From a virus, in IMG/VR virus record IMGVR_UViG_3300006802_000027, positions 1 to 39,724 of that record: 39,724 bases of DNA; one strand, given 5' to 3'. This document shows positions 24,384 to 31,652 of this stretch, piece after piece. The notes under the pieces were generated by a model, which did not search any database, was not told the DNA's origin, and saw only the letters and a program-made list of their open reading frames with translations. Position numbers and translations under genes: made by a program. Numbering within the stretch: position 1 is the first letter of the stretch; each line of letters begins with the position of its first letter.

Positions 24384-25390
24384 TTCTCTTCCGCGACCAA
24401 ACGCGCACCTCTTAATAAATAAGTAAAATCTTCCTTACACTTAATATCTTTAATCTTGTGATACCAAAACTCTGGAGATTTGTAGGCATCAAAAATCATT
24501 GGTATATATTTATGTCCTTTAGAATTTGGATCGGGTCTGGTTCTAGGAGGACTATAAACAGAAGCTTGCGCTGTTTTGGCATATCCTTTTTTGAGTAACC
24601 TATGAACCATTCTAACCGTATTCATTGCATCTTCATGAGACTCCCATTCATATCCAAACATCGTAGTCAGGTGAGATTCAAGTCCCGCATCTGCCATTTG
24701 TTTAATAAATTCTTCTTGCTTATTTGCTTTCTGTCCCTTTTGAATACGATCTAAAGTTTCTTGATTTGCACTTTCTAGTCCCACAAGAATAAAACGAAAT
24801 CCAGCCGCTTTCATCATTCTATAATCAATATTTACTGGCTTCATATTACAACCAATTTTTATTTTCTTATACCTATCTTTTTCTCTCATTTTTTTGCAAA
24901 AATTATAAAGCCATTCACCCACAGGAAAAGTACCAGAATCATCAAAAACTTCTTTATAGCCGTTAGCAATTAAATCATCTATTTCTTCAATAACGTGTTC
25001 GACGCTTCTTGTTTGTTGTGGTTCACCATCATTTAATTTTTTTGTATCAATACAAAAGGTGCATTTTCCATACCAGCAAAGATTGCTTGCCATCATGTGC
25101 GTTGCTGGATGGAATTTATAGTTTCCGTATGATTGCCATCTAGAATTTTTAGCGTCGGTAAATTTTCGATCTGGATAAGGTAGGTTTATAAAAGGAACAT
25201 CTATTTTATTGTCACTGTCAATTAAAAAAATATTTTCGTAAATCCATTCGCCCTTATAATCCCAAACAACATCATGTCCTTTATCTCTTAAATAGGTCGC
25301 GTAAGCTGCTAAATGAGCTGGATATACCCAAACTGGCTTCTCGAATTGACGTTGTTGGTTGTAAGGATTTAGTGGGAATAAATAGCGCAT
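24350..25390 (-). CDS. Radical SAM protein, B12-binding-type subfamily
   Basis: A 346-residue protein. The cluster motif is CWYGKCTFC (Cys105, Cys110, Cys113), a CX4CX2C variant that occurs in B12-associated radical SAM subfamilies as CYWxxCTFC, rather than the canonical CX3CX2C. The N-terminal 50 residues (YPAHLAAYATYLRDKGHDVV) look like the start of a truncated cobalamin-binding-type domain. The core then follows with VFDDSGTFPVG, GCNMKP and FILVGLESANQETLDRI. The reaction is unknown: lipid or sugar modification are possibilities from the context. The ATG has GGAG at six bases. It overlaps the TMTC-like gene, so the two are coexpressed. Confidence 0.85.
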   Translation of the reverse strand: MRYLFPLNPYNQQRQFEKPVWVYPAHLAAYATYLRDKGHDVVWDYKGEWIYENIFLIDSDNKIDVPFINLPYPDRKFTDAKNSRWQSYGNYKFHPATHMMASNLCWYGKCTFCIDTKKLNDGEPQQTRSVEHVIEEIDDLIANGYKEVFDDSGTFPVGEWLYNFCKKMREKDRYKKIKIGCNMKPVNIDYRMMKAAGFRFILVGLESANQETLDRIQKGQKANKQEEFIKQMADAGLESHLTTMFGYEWESHEDAMNTVRMVHRLLKKGYAKTAQASVYSPPRTRPDPNSKGHKYIPMIFDAYKSPEFWYHKIKDIKCKEDFTYLLRGARLVAEEKWRKLCLRKSA

Positions 25391-25458
25391 ATTACTCCAA
25401 TTAAAAAAAACATAAATAACAAAAATTTACCTTCAATCGTAAGGGGTAGATATCTCAT
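25369..25458 (-). CDS. Possible 29-residue membrane peptide
   Basis: A short frame translating as MRYLPLTIEGKFLLFMFFLI followed by GVICAIYSH, one hydrophobic helix. Its ATG shares ATGA with the end of the HNH remnant, and its stop lies inside the radical SAM gene. It repeats the first four residues (MRYL) of the radical SAM protein. It could be real or a by-product of the remnant. Confidence 0.35.
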   Translation of the reverse strand: MRYLPLTIEGKFLLFMFFLIGVICAIYSH

Positions 25459-25677
25459 CGCGTCCACCATTCAAAATCACATTTAGGACAAAGCCTTGGT
25501 TCATAATGAGCATTATGCCGAACTAATCTTAAATTTTCCGGACGGTTATCGTCTTTAATCCCATTAATATGGTTTACATCCGTTATTTTCACTATACTTC
25601 TTCAACAAATCGGCTTTCTTATCAGGAGACATATTCTTCCACCATAATTTCTTTGACTCGCTTTGCGCTATACTCAT
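25455..25677 (-). pseudogene. HNH endonuclease remnant, frameshifted
   Basis: Two short frames together look like a broken HNH nuclease. The first (25564-25677, starting MSIAQSESKKLWWKNMSPDK and reading to KKYSENN) begins with an ATGA overlap at the dehydratase stop. The second, offset frame (25455-25592, possible GTG start) reads VKITDVNHINGIKDDNRPEN, then LRLVRHNAHYEPRLCPKCDF. That is an HNH core (H-I-N-G...N-R-P-E-N-L) followed by a CxxC. A single frameshift would join them. The remainder of the gap before the radical SAM gene encodes only a short membrane peptide. Confidence 0.65.
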
Positions 25678-26684
25678 GCTACCCATCTTTCGTTTTCTAA
25701 AGTCCAATTAATAGTTTTTCTTAAAGATTCTTCTAAGTTACATGGAAAATCATAACCAAAATCTTTCAATCTTTTACCATCCAAGCCATAAAATAAATCG
25801 TGTCCCGGCCTAGAAGAATGTGCATCGACCATCCTATATTTCAACTCTTTATTCATTATCTTTGAAATCATTTGTGCAATATCTAAATTTGATATTTGTC
25901 TCTCACCGACGATGTTAAATCTATGAGGCCTATCAAATTCTGGGTACTTTTGCAAATTAATATTCTTTAACATATATAAAATCGCATCAGAAGTATTTCT
26001 TGCGTGTAACCAAAAACGAGCACCAGATTTTTTACCTTCTGGATCAGAATGGATAATAACCTCTTCACCGTTTTTTATTTTTCTTATAACCATTGGGATG
26101 AACTTCTCTTTATCTTGCATTTCACCAAATGTATTCATAATGTTTGTAAGAAAAAGAGGTGTCCCGTAAGTTCTCCAATAACTAACTGATATCGCCTCTT
26201 GAGCAGCCTTACTGGCAGAATAAGGATTTGATGGAATAATCGCGCTCCACTCTGGGTGGTTTGTTATCACATCAGTCGCCCCATAAACCTCGTCGGTACT
26301 TATTTGGATTAACTTCTCTGGCTGGATTTTCTTGCACAACTCAAGCATATTCAAAACTATGTTGACGTTGTTTTGTACAAAAGGCACTGGATCAGTAATT
26401 GAACGATCAACATGAGACTCAGAGGCAAAGTTAACCACGTAATCAATATGACCAATTTTATCAATTAAAATCTCTGATATGGGCGCGTTTAAGTCGTGGG
26501 TAAAAATCCTGACTCTTGAAAACTGTTTTTTATAATGTTCGTTATCCGTAAGCCTTTCTGAAATCCCTTTGTGTCTCCAACTGTCAATCCCAATCACTTC
26601 CCAATCTGTGTTGACTAGCACGTGGCTCAAGAAATGCGAGCCAATAAATCCGCCTATTCCTGTTATTAATATTTTCTTAGACAT
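25674..26684 (-). CDS. dTDP-glucose 4,6-dehydratase-like (extended SDR)
   Basis: A 336-residue extended short-chain dehydrogenase. It has the NAD-binding GIGGFIG (Gly9, Gly12, Gly15), NFASESHVDRSITDP (85-99), the catalytic STDEVYG (Thr130-Asp131-Glu132) and YSASK (Tyr155, Lys159). TNIMNTFGEMQDKEKFIPMV replaces the NNYGPYQFPEKLIPL usual in RfbB. All catalytic residues of the RfbB family are present, so the likely product is a 4-keto-6-deoxy nucleotide sugar, though other substrates in this family are possible. No following sugar-nucleotide enzyme such as RfbC or RfbD is present, so the product may be used by host enzymes. Confidence 0.88.
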   Translation of the reverse strand: MSKKILITGIGGFIGSHFLSHVLVNTDWEVIGIDSWRHKGISERLTDNEHYKKQFSRVRIFTHDLNAPISEILIDKIGHIDYVVNFASESHVDRSITDPVPFVQNNVNIVLNMLELCKKIQPEKLIQISTDEVYGATDVITNHPEWSAIIPSNPYSASKAAQEAISVSYWRTYGTPLFLTNIMNTFGEMQDKEKFIPMVIRKIKNGEEVIIHSDPEGKKSGARFWLHARNTSDAILYMLKNINLQKYPEFDRPHRFNIVGERQISNLDIAQMISKIMNKELKYRMVDAHSSRPGHDLFYGLDGKRLKDFGYDFPCNLEESLRKTINWTLENERWVA

Positions 26685-27573
26685 TATTTCCCCTTTCTAT
26701 TACTTTGAACCTTCCTCTTAAAATCCTTAGACGATAAAAATTTGATAGCTTCTTTAGAATCCACGAAGGCACGATAATAGAAATCAGCGAGTAAAACCAA
26801 AACGATGCATCTTTTAGACAATTCTTGTTTATTTTTACTGCTAGGCATATTTCCTCCCATAATTTATGCGGTGCTCTATTTTTTAACATTATAAAACTTG
26901 GATAATCTTTCCAATTATTATTTCCTGTAAGATCTACCCAATTTTGCCAACACGAACCTTGATAATAAGATTTTTTTGTTCCTGTGTTTCCTCCAGGATG
27001 ATAACGAAAAGCAACTGTATCATATTCAAACATTGTCCACCGCCATCTTCTAAGATATTGCTCAACAATATAAGGCATTTCTATAAATATTTTATTTGTT
27101 GCAAAAATATTATCATCTCTTCTAAACGCCATCCCAGAAGGGCAGCAACTTTGAGTTAAGATGTTTTTATCTCTTAAAACTCCAATAGCTCCTTTATATC
27201 CATGATAAAAATAATATCCAAATCTTCCAATAACACCAATATCTTGATTCCCTTTATCAAATTGATTAACAATATCTGTTAAAACTTTAGGATGAGTAAA
27301 AATATCGTCAGCGCATAAATAAACAACATATTTTCCTTGAGCCTCTTCCATTAATTTAACTAAATTTTCTCCAATCCCTATATTAACATTATTTATAATT
27401 AACCTTACTTCTGGGAATGTTCTTGCAACTAAAACAGTAGAATCGTTTGAAGCATCGTCACAAACTAAAATTTCTTTAAGAGGATATTCTTGTATTAAAC
27501 AGCTTTTTATTGCGTCTGCTATGACGTTTTCGTTGTTGTGGCTGGGAATGCAAATTGTGATCTTGGGTTTCAT
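26677..27573 (-). CDS. Family 2 glycosyltransferase
   Basis: A 298-residue GT-A enzyme beginning MKPKITICIPSHNNENVIAD, with ILVCDDASNDST (35-46) and a YLCADD metal-binding box (Ala88-Asp89-Asp90). Later SGMAFRRDD and FEYDTVAFRYHP are seen, then a hydrophobic C-terminal segment (FWFYSLISIIVPSWILKK) that probably attaches it to the inner membrane. I chose the ATG at 27573, which shares ATGA with the upstream stop. The neighbouring gene has the same layout and several of the same motifs, so the two are tandem paralogues. Substrate is unknown. Confidence 0.88.
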   Translation of the reverse strand: MKPKITICIPSHNNENVIADAIKSCLIQEYPLKEILVCDDASNDSTVLVARTFPEVRLIINNVNIGIGENLVKLMEEAQGKYVVYLCADDIFTHPKVLTDIVNQFDKGNQDIGVIGRFGYYFYHGYKGAIGVLRDKNILTQSCCPSGMAFRRDDNIFATNKIFIEMPYIVEQYLRRWRWTMFEYDTVAFRYHPGGNTGTKKSYYQGSCWQNWVDLTGNNNWKDYPSFIMLKNRAPHKLWEEICLAVKINKNCLKDASFWFYSLISIIVPSWILKKLSNFYRLRILRGRFKVIERGNNV

Positions 27574-28475
27574 GGTCTTTTGACCTCTTTTGTCGTCCAT
27601 CTTCCTATTGTAATTCTATATAAATGTGGAAGTTTACGTAAAATACAACGAGGAGTAAAAATTGCAACAAAAGCGAAAAACCAAAACCCCGGAATAATAA
27701 TATTAATTGGTCGGTATTTAACGAAGTTGTAACATTCTTTAATAACAGCAGACAATTTAAAATTATTTTTAATTTGGATAAGAGAAGTGTAGTCTTGCAA
27801 AAGAGAATATCCTCCTACCTTCTTCCAATTTTCTATTGGAGAACTGACCCATCTTTTTAAATAATATGATTTATTTTGACTGATAGAATTATGAACCCTT
27901 ACTCCAATCGTATCGTATTCCAATATTTTATAGCCCCATCCATTTTTTAAAACACAAGAAACTAAAGCAGATACTTCTGTAAACATCTTGTTTTCTAGCT
28001 TACAATGCCCAATTGCTTCTCGTCTAAAAGCCATCCCAGAAGGGTTGTTAGCAAGCTCTAAAATATTTTTGCCTCGCCATGCTCTACAAGGACGTTTATC
28101 GTTTCCAACGAACTGATGATAAAATCTAGAGACATGGCCAACGGTCTTATCTTCTTCAAAAATTTTAACAACATCTGATATAACACGAGAGTCTAGAATT
28201 AAATCATCGCTACACAACAAATAAATAATTTCTCCTTTGCTATAACTAATTGCTTTATTGAAAGCGTGGCCTGTCCCAGAAGGCTCCTCCGATCTAAAAT
28301 ATTTAACTTTCGGAGTAGAAAAAATTGCAAGGTCTTTAGTGTTGTCTGTCGAGGCGTCATCTAAAACAATAACTTCAATGTTTTCATAATCCTGTTTTAA
28401 AGCACTAATTAAGGCATCTGTTAAAAGATGTCCCTGGTTATGACTTGCGACGCATATACTTACCAAGTTTTGCAT
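27570..28475 (-). CDS. Family 2 glycosyltransferase, paralogue
   Basis: A 301-residue GT-A enzyme starting MQNLVSICVASHNQGHLLTD, with VIVLDDASTDNT (36-47), YLLCSDD (metal box about 85-91), NPSGMAFRREA, ILEYDTIGVRVH, and a C-terminal hydrophobic segment (IIIPGFWFFAFVAIFTPRCI). It shares SGMAFRR, EYDT and the C-terminal layout with the next gene, indicating duplication. The ATG at 28475 has AGGAAA upstream; a longer form would overlap the HNH gene further. The first 38 bases lie inside the HNH endonuclease gene, which suggests the HNH was inserted at the boundary. Confidence 0.88.
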   Translation of the reverse strand: MQNLVSICVASHNQGHLLTDALISALKQDYENIEVIVLDDASTDNTKDLAIFSTPKVKYFRSEEPSGTGHAFNKAISYSKGEIIYLLCSDDLILDSRVISDVVKIFEEDKTVGHVSRFYHQFVGNDKRPCRAWRGKNILELANNPSGMAFRREAIGHCKLENKMFTEVSALVSCVLKNGWGYKILEYDTIGVRVHNSISQNKSYYLKRWVSSPIENWKKVGGYSLLQDYTSLIQIKNNFKLSAVIKECYNFVKYRPINIIIPGFWFFAFVAIFTPRCILRKLPHLYRITIGRWTTKEVKRP

Positions 28476-28908
28476 GATGTTTCCTATGTTCTGATTCATT
28501 TTTACAAAGTATAAGATTTTCTATTCTGTTATCTGTCTTTATCCTGTTTATATGGTGAACAACCTCTCCCTTTCTTAACTTTCTTCCCAAATGTTTTTCC
28601 ATAACAAAACGATGCTCTCTTATCTTTTTATTTGGTGCATAATTTATAATTACATACCCGTGTGTCTTACATACCCACCTTCCACCTTTCCATGTTGGAC
28701 TTTTTTCTCCACTGGCTACAAAACTTTTCCCACGGAATGGTTTATTTTTCATAAAATTATGTTTACAAGACTTAGAACAGAATTTTTTTGTTTTCTGTTC
28801 GCAAGGATATATTTTGAATTTCTTAGTACAAAAAAGACAAGCTATCTCAATATTACTCTCTTGGACAAATACTCCATGACTATTTCTTTTTCTTTTAGCG
28901 TTTTGCAA
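28438..28908 (-). CDS. HNH endonuclease with zinc finger
   Basis: A 156-residue protein. An N-terminal zinc-finger-like part has CLFCTKKF...KKFCSKSCKHNF, followed by KSPTWKGGRWVCKTHGYVII and the HNH core EHRFVMEKHLGRKLRKGEVV then HHINRIKTDNRIENL. This is the standard layout of phage free-standing HNH homing endonucleases. It overlaps both glycosyltransferase neighbours by short distances. It is one of three intact HNH genes plus a remnant in this genome. Confidence 0.9.
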   Translation of the reverse strand: MQNAKRKRNSHGVFVQESNIEIACLFCTKKFKIYPCEQKTKKFCSKSCKHNFMKNKPFRGKSFVASGEKSPTWKGGRWVCKTHGYVIINYAPNKKIREHRFVMEKHLGRKLRKGEVVHHINRIKTDNRIENLILCKNESEHRKHHAKLGKYMRRKS

Positions 28909-29611
28909 AATAAATAACTCCTCTTAAAAATATTAATCCCATTAAACAAATAAATAAATCTGGTCTTTGTAAAACCCTTTTCCATTTACTATTTTCAAAA
29001 TAAACATCTATACATCTCCACCAAAGATTAAGGACTTTATCCCCAGGATTTTTCTGAGCAAAATTTTTCATTGATTTTGAATAATAAGCTTTCTTTCTTA
29101 AAAACTTAATAAAACTAATGCCATCATCATGTAACAAATAATTTCTTGAAGTTGTTCTTATCCCCTTAACTTGTCTGTCGTGATCGGAATCTTCAGGGCC
29201 ATTTAAATCCTCAGAAAATAATGGACAGTTTTCTTTTGCCATGAACCTAACGCAATCAACCGGAGTACCATTATAAAATTGTCTCTCCCAATTTCTTAAA
29301 TAAGCAAAAAAACCTTTTGTTATAATTTGTTCTGGAATGTATATTGCACTAAATCCTATATTTGCTAAATCAACTAACTCTTCAATAAGTTTAGGAGTGA
29401 CATATTGATCGGCATCTAAATATAATAAATATTTTCCCTTAGCTTTTTTTATTCCAAAATTTCTTTGATAACTTCTTTCTTTTCCTTCATCAACAACAAT
29501 AATTTCTAAATTTTTATAAGTTGATTTTTCAAGATGCTCTAAATTCTTTTTAATAAAAGGATCATTTTTAACTATTGGAATTATTACTGATACTAAAGGC
29601 TTTTCTCTCAT
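28895..29611 (-). CDS. Family 2 glycosyltransferase with C-terminal membrane anchor
   Basis: A 238-residue GT-A enzyme. It opens MREKPLVSVIIPIVKNDPFI, then NLEIIVVDEGKERSYQRNFG, with the donor metal site YLDADQY (Asp66, Asp68). LNGPEDSDHDRQV around residues 136-148 could hold the catalytic base, and the last 20 residues (DLFICLMGLIFLRGVIYF) are hydrophobic. This resembles inner-membrane glycosyltransferases of O-antigen or glycan assembly. It shares ATGA with the flavoenzyme gene upstream. Substrate unknown. Confidence 0.87.
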   Translation of the reverse strand: MREKPLVSVIIPIVKNDPFIKKNLEHLEKSTYKNLEIIVVDEGKERSYQRNFGIKKAKGKYLLYLDADQYVTPKLIEELVDLANIGFSAIYIPEQIITKGFFAYLRNWERQFYNGTPVDCVRFMAKENCPLFSEDLNGPEDSDHDRQVKGIRTTSRNYLLHDDGISFIKFLRKKAYYSKSMKNFAQKNPGDKVLNLWWRCIDVYFENSKWKRVLQRPDLFICLMGLIFLRGVIYFAKR

Positions 29612-30729
29612 TGGATTTCTAGTCCTTGCTGTATTGATTCAGCCATTCCTTGAAAACGCCAAGTTGCATATCTACCTATTGAAATAATATCTCTCTGCTT
29701 TAACCAATCAATATAAAATTCTCTTTCTTCTAAAGTTTTATTCCAAGTATATGCGCATTTAACAAAGGTAGGGTCTATTGTTAAAACATCGCTAATCCAC
29801 CCCCATCTTTGCAACTCTTCAATAATTTGGTCAATTTTTTTATCTAAATTAAAAGTCTCTTCTTGAGGATGATAAGCCATTTCAACTGATAATCCAACCA
29901 TACCATCTGGAGCCTTAGCTTTATCAACATTAGTATAAAAACCAACTCTATAAAATCCAGAATCGCAAAAAGGAATATATAACCAATGTTCTTCCGGTAA
30001 GTTAACCCCTGGATAAGCACCTATATTTAAAACAAAAACAGATGAATATGGCAAATTAAAATCTTTTAATCCACATATTTTCAATGTTTGATCTAGCGGG
30101 ATTGTTGATATTAGTCTATCATATTTTGCCCATTCCCCACTTTCAAAACTAACTGTCTTTGTTACAGTGTTTATATTAACTGCTTTTTGACTATAGTTTA
30201 TTTCGCATCTAGAGGCCATAGAATCAATTAATTTACTTAAACCACCCACAGGATCATGAAAACGAGAAACGAAGCCTACAGAGCCAGCTGGCGGGGTTTT
30301 AAAGGCATCAAACTGAATAATATCATCATATAATCCTGCTGTATACTTTTCATTAAAAGGCAAAAAGAACATATTGCCCATTTCATTCCCGAATCGTTCT
30401 AAAAGCCAATGTTTAAAAAATCCACTTTTTGATTCATTTATTTTTTGTGAATAAGTCTGGATAGGATAAGGAAAGATTTTGTTGTAGTAAATACCTGCTT
30501 TTCTTTCGTAGCTTTTTAATTCAACTAGACTACGTATAAATTCTATTGCTTTGGTCGTTTTATCATTCTCAAAAATCCAATGCCCACCTCCAACAGAGAA
30601 ATCAAACCCATCTTTTATATAAGAAGTGCAAATACCCCCAGCTTGATTAGAAGCTTCAAAGATAGGATAATTTTTGTTATATCCTGCGGATAACCCAGTT
30701 ACACCAGCACCTAAAATTATATTTTTCAT
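29608..30729 (-). CDS. UDP-galactopyranose mutase-like/FAD amine oxidase-family enzyme
   Basis: A 373-residue flavoprotein. It has MKNIILGAGVTGLSAGY (Gly7, Gly9, Gly12 dinucleotide fold), SVGGGHWIFEND near 45-55, YPYPIQTYSQK, and ends with SIGRYATWRFQGMAESIQQG. Glf-type mutases and protoporphyrinogen-oxidase-like enzymes share this plan; length fits the mutases (about 370-390). UGM makes UDP-galactofuranose, which would feed the nearby glycosyltransferases. A phage homologue of this kind is unusual. The specific reaction is not proven by motifs alone. Confidence 0.7.
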   Translation of the reverse strand: MKNIILGAGVTGLSAGYNKNYPIFEASNQAGGICTSYIKDGFDFSVGGGHWIFENDKTTKAIEFIRSLVELKSYERKAGIYYNKIFPYPIQTYSQKINESKSGFFKHWLLERFGNEMGNMFFLPFNEKYTAGLYDDIIQFDAFKTPPAGSVGFVSRFHDPVGGLSKLIDSMASRCEINYSQKAVNINTVTKTVSFESGEWAKYDRLISTIPLDQTLKICGLKDFNLPYSSVFVLNIGAYPGVNLPEEHWLYIPFCDSGFYRVGFYTNVDKAKAPDGMVGLSVEMAYHPQEETFNLDKKIDQIIEELQRWGWISDVLTIDPTFVKCAYTWNKTLEEREFYIDWLKQRDIISIGRYATWRFQGMAESIQQGLEIQ

Positions 30730-30731
30730 AT

Positions 30732-31220
30732 TTAATCTTTTAACAATGCTAAATTATATTCACAATCTATCTCTTCTTGCATTTTTTTTATTTTCATCCA
30801 GTCATGTACATCTAAATGACACTCGTCACAAATTGGTATTCTATTTATACCATTGTCACATCCTCCATTCTTAATCTGAATAATATGATGTTGATAGTAA
30901 GCATTGTTAATTTTACAAACCCAACAAACTTTGTTAATTGGATGTGTTTTTAATCTTCTTTTTAAATATGATTGATTATTTTTTATAGAAACTTTTAATA
31001 ATTCCTTTAATTTAAAAATTTTTTCTTTTTTTGTTTTTTTATAAAAATCTTTTTTAAAATTAAAACAAATTAAATAATTATTCTCAAATGCTGTTTTTAA
31101 AATTAAATTATTTTCCCCTTTTCTAATACAATTAAATATATTTAATCTTTTTTTTAGAGATTTATTAAACTTCTTTTTTTCTTTGTTTAATAAAATATTT
31201 AATTTATGATTTTTAAACAC
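30732..31220 (-). CDS. HNH endonuclease, Lys/Asn-rich
   Basis: A 162-residue, very basic and AT-rich protein. The C-terminal half has VCWVCKINNAYYQHHIIQIK, then NGGCDNGINRIPICDECHLD, which is a zinc-HNH layout (CxxC, HH, N, CxxCH). The N-terminal half is Lys-rich with helical spacing (KEKKKFNKSLKKRLNIFN) and probably binds DNA. The GTG start is five bases after AGGAGG, and a perfect hairpin sits beside that site. It is the first gene of the glycan and late operon, right after the terminator region. Confidence 0.75.
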   Translation of the reverse strand: MFKNHKLNILLNKEKKKFNKSLKKRLNIFNCIRKGENNLILKTAFENNYLICFNFKKDFYKKTKKEKIFKLKELLKVSIKNNQSYLKRRLKTHPINKVCWVCKINNAYYQHHIIQIKNGGCDNGINRIPICDECHLDVHDWMKIKKMQEEIDCEYNLALLKD

Positions 31221-31228
31221 AATTCCTC

Positions 31229-31242
31229 CTACTGGGCAGTAG
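31229..31242 (-). promoter_or_regulatory. Hairpin at the ribosome binding site of the HNH gene
   Basis: CTACT and AGTAG form a perfect five-base-pair stem around a four-base loop. The end of the 3' arm runs into the AGGAGG ribosome site, so the hairpin partly covers it. It could moderate translation of the downstream HNH gene; the effect is inferred. Confidence 0.4.
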
Positions 31243-31484
31243 CTTACCTAACCCAAACAATAACCAATGATAAATTATTTAATAACTCCATCTGCCCGTT
31301 AGTTAGAGCTATTAAACTTTTTTATCTCTATAGATGCCTTACATGGGGTCGGGTTACTGTCAATAGCCGACAACTTTTGTTTCCCACAAACAGACATTCC
31401 ATGACCAAAAAAAGGAACATTCCTATTAATCAACAGACTATAGGGGCTTGTGTTTTTTTGGCTTAAAAATATAAACAAATTAAA
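31243..31484 (-). promoter_or_regulatory. Non-coding leader between terminators and the HNH gene
   Basis: These about 240 bases hold no gene I trust. On the minus strand they contain a small hairpin AGGAA/TTCCT at 31412-31423 followed by seven T bases, a GTCGG/CCGAC stem, a TTGACA hexamer with no good -10 at proper spacing, a TATAGA, and a TAATAGCTC/GAGTTATTA pair. The position, between terminators and a long operon, suggests the start region of late transcription. I cannot point to a convincing promoter. Confidence 0.4.
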
Positions 31485-31533
31485 AAAGGTGCCCCCCTGT
31501 AGGGTTTGGCTACACTCGGGGGAGTCGGGGGGC
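31485..31533 (-). terminator. GC-rich three-way-junction hairpin / terminator 2
   Basis: GCCCCCC (31491-31497) pairs perfectly with GGGGGGC (31527-31533). Inside are two further stems: TGTAG/CTACA (31498-31502 and 31510-31514, loop of seven) and CTC/GAG (31515-31517 and 31522-31524). On the minus strand it is followed by ACC and a run of six T bases. In AT-rich surroundings this is a striking GC island. Terminator activity for the early operon is likely; a structured RNA or replication/packaging element is possible. Confidence 0.6.
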
Positions 31534-31562
31534 AAAAAGAAAGCCCGCGTTTCTGCGAGCCT
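31534..31562 (-). terminator. Rho-independent terminator 1 of early operon
   Basis: On the minus strand AGGCTCGC (31562-31555), a six-base loop and GCGGGCTT (31548-31541) form an eight-pair stem with two G-T pairs, followed by TCTTTTT. It lies about 90 bases after the VRR-NUC stop, which fits the end of the early operon. A T-rich stretch on the other side could make it bidirectional. Confidence 0.75.
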
Positions 31563-31652
31563 ATTTATATTTTTTAATCTACCCCGAATGTTATTCATGA
31601 TTAATTTATAACAATAAATAAAAAATCTATCAAACATTATTTTAATTATTTT

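Noticed and set aside
31326-31370. Sigma70 promoter from TTGACA near 31.36 kb
   Set aside because: The hexamer is good, but no acceptable -10 lies 16-18 bases downstream; the TATAGA is 24 bases away.
31229-31562. tRNA genes or CRISPR array in non-coding regions
   Set aside because: The three-way junction lacks a T-arm motif, CCA-type acceptor and anticodon stem of proper size, and no repeat-spacer arrangement exists in the window.
31299-31637. 112-codon minus-strand frame spanning the terminator region
   Set aside because: It runs through the strong inverted repeats of two terminators, has no ribosome site at its start, and its product has no domain-like pattern. The GC-rich hairpins keep the frame open by chance.
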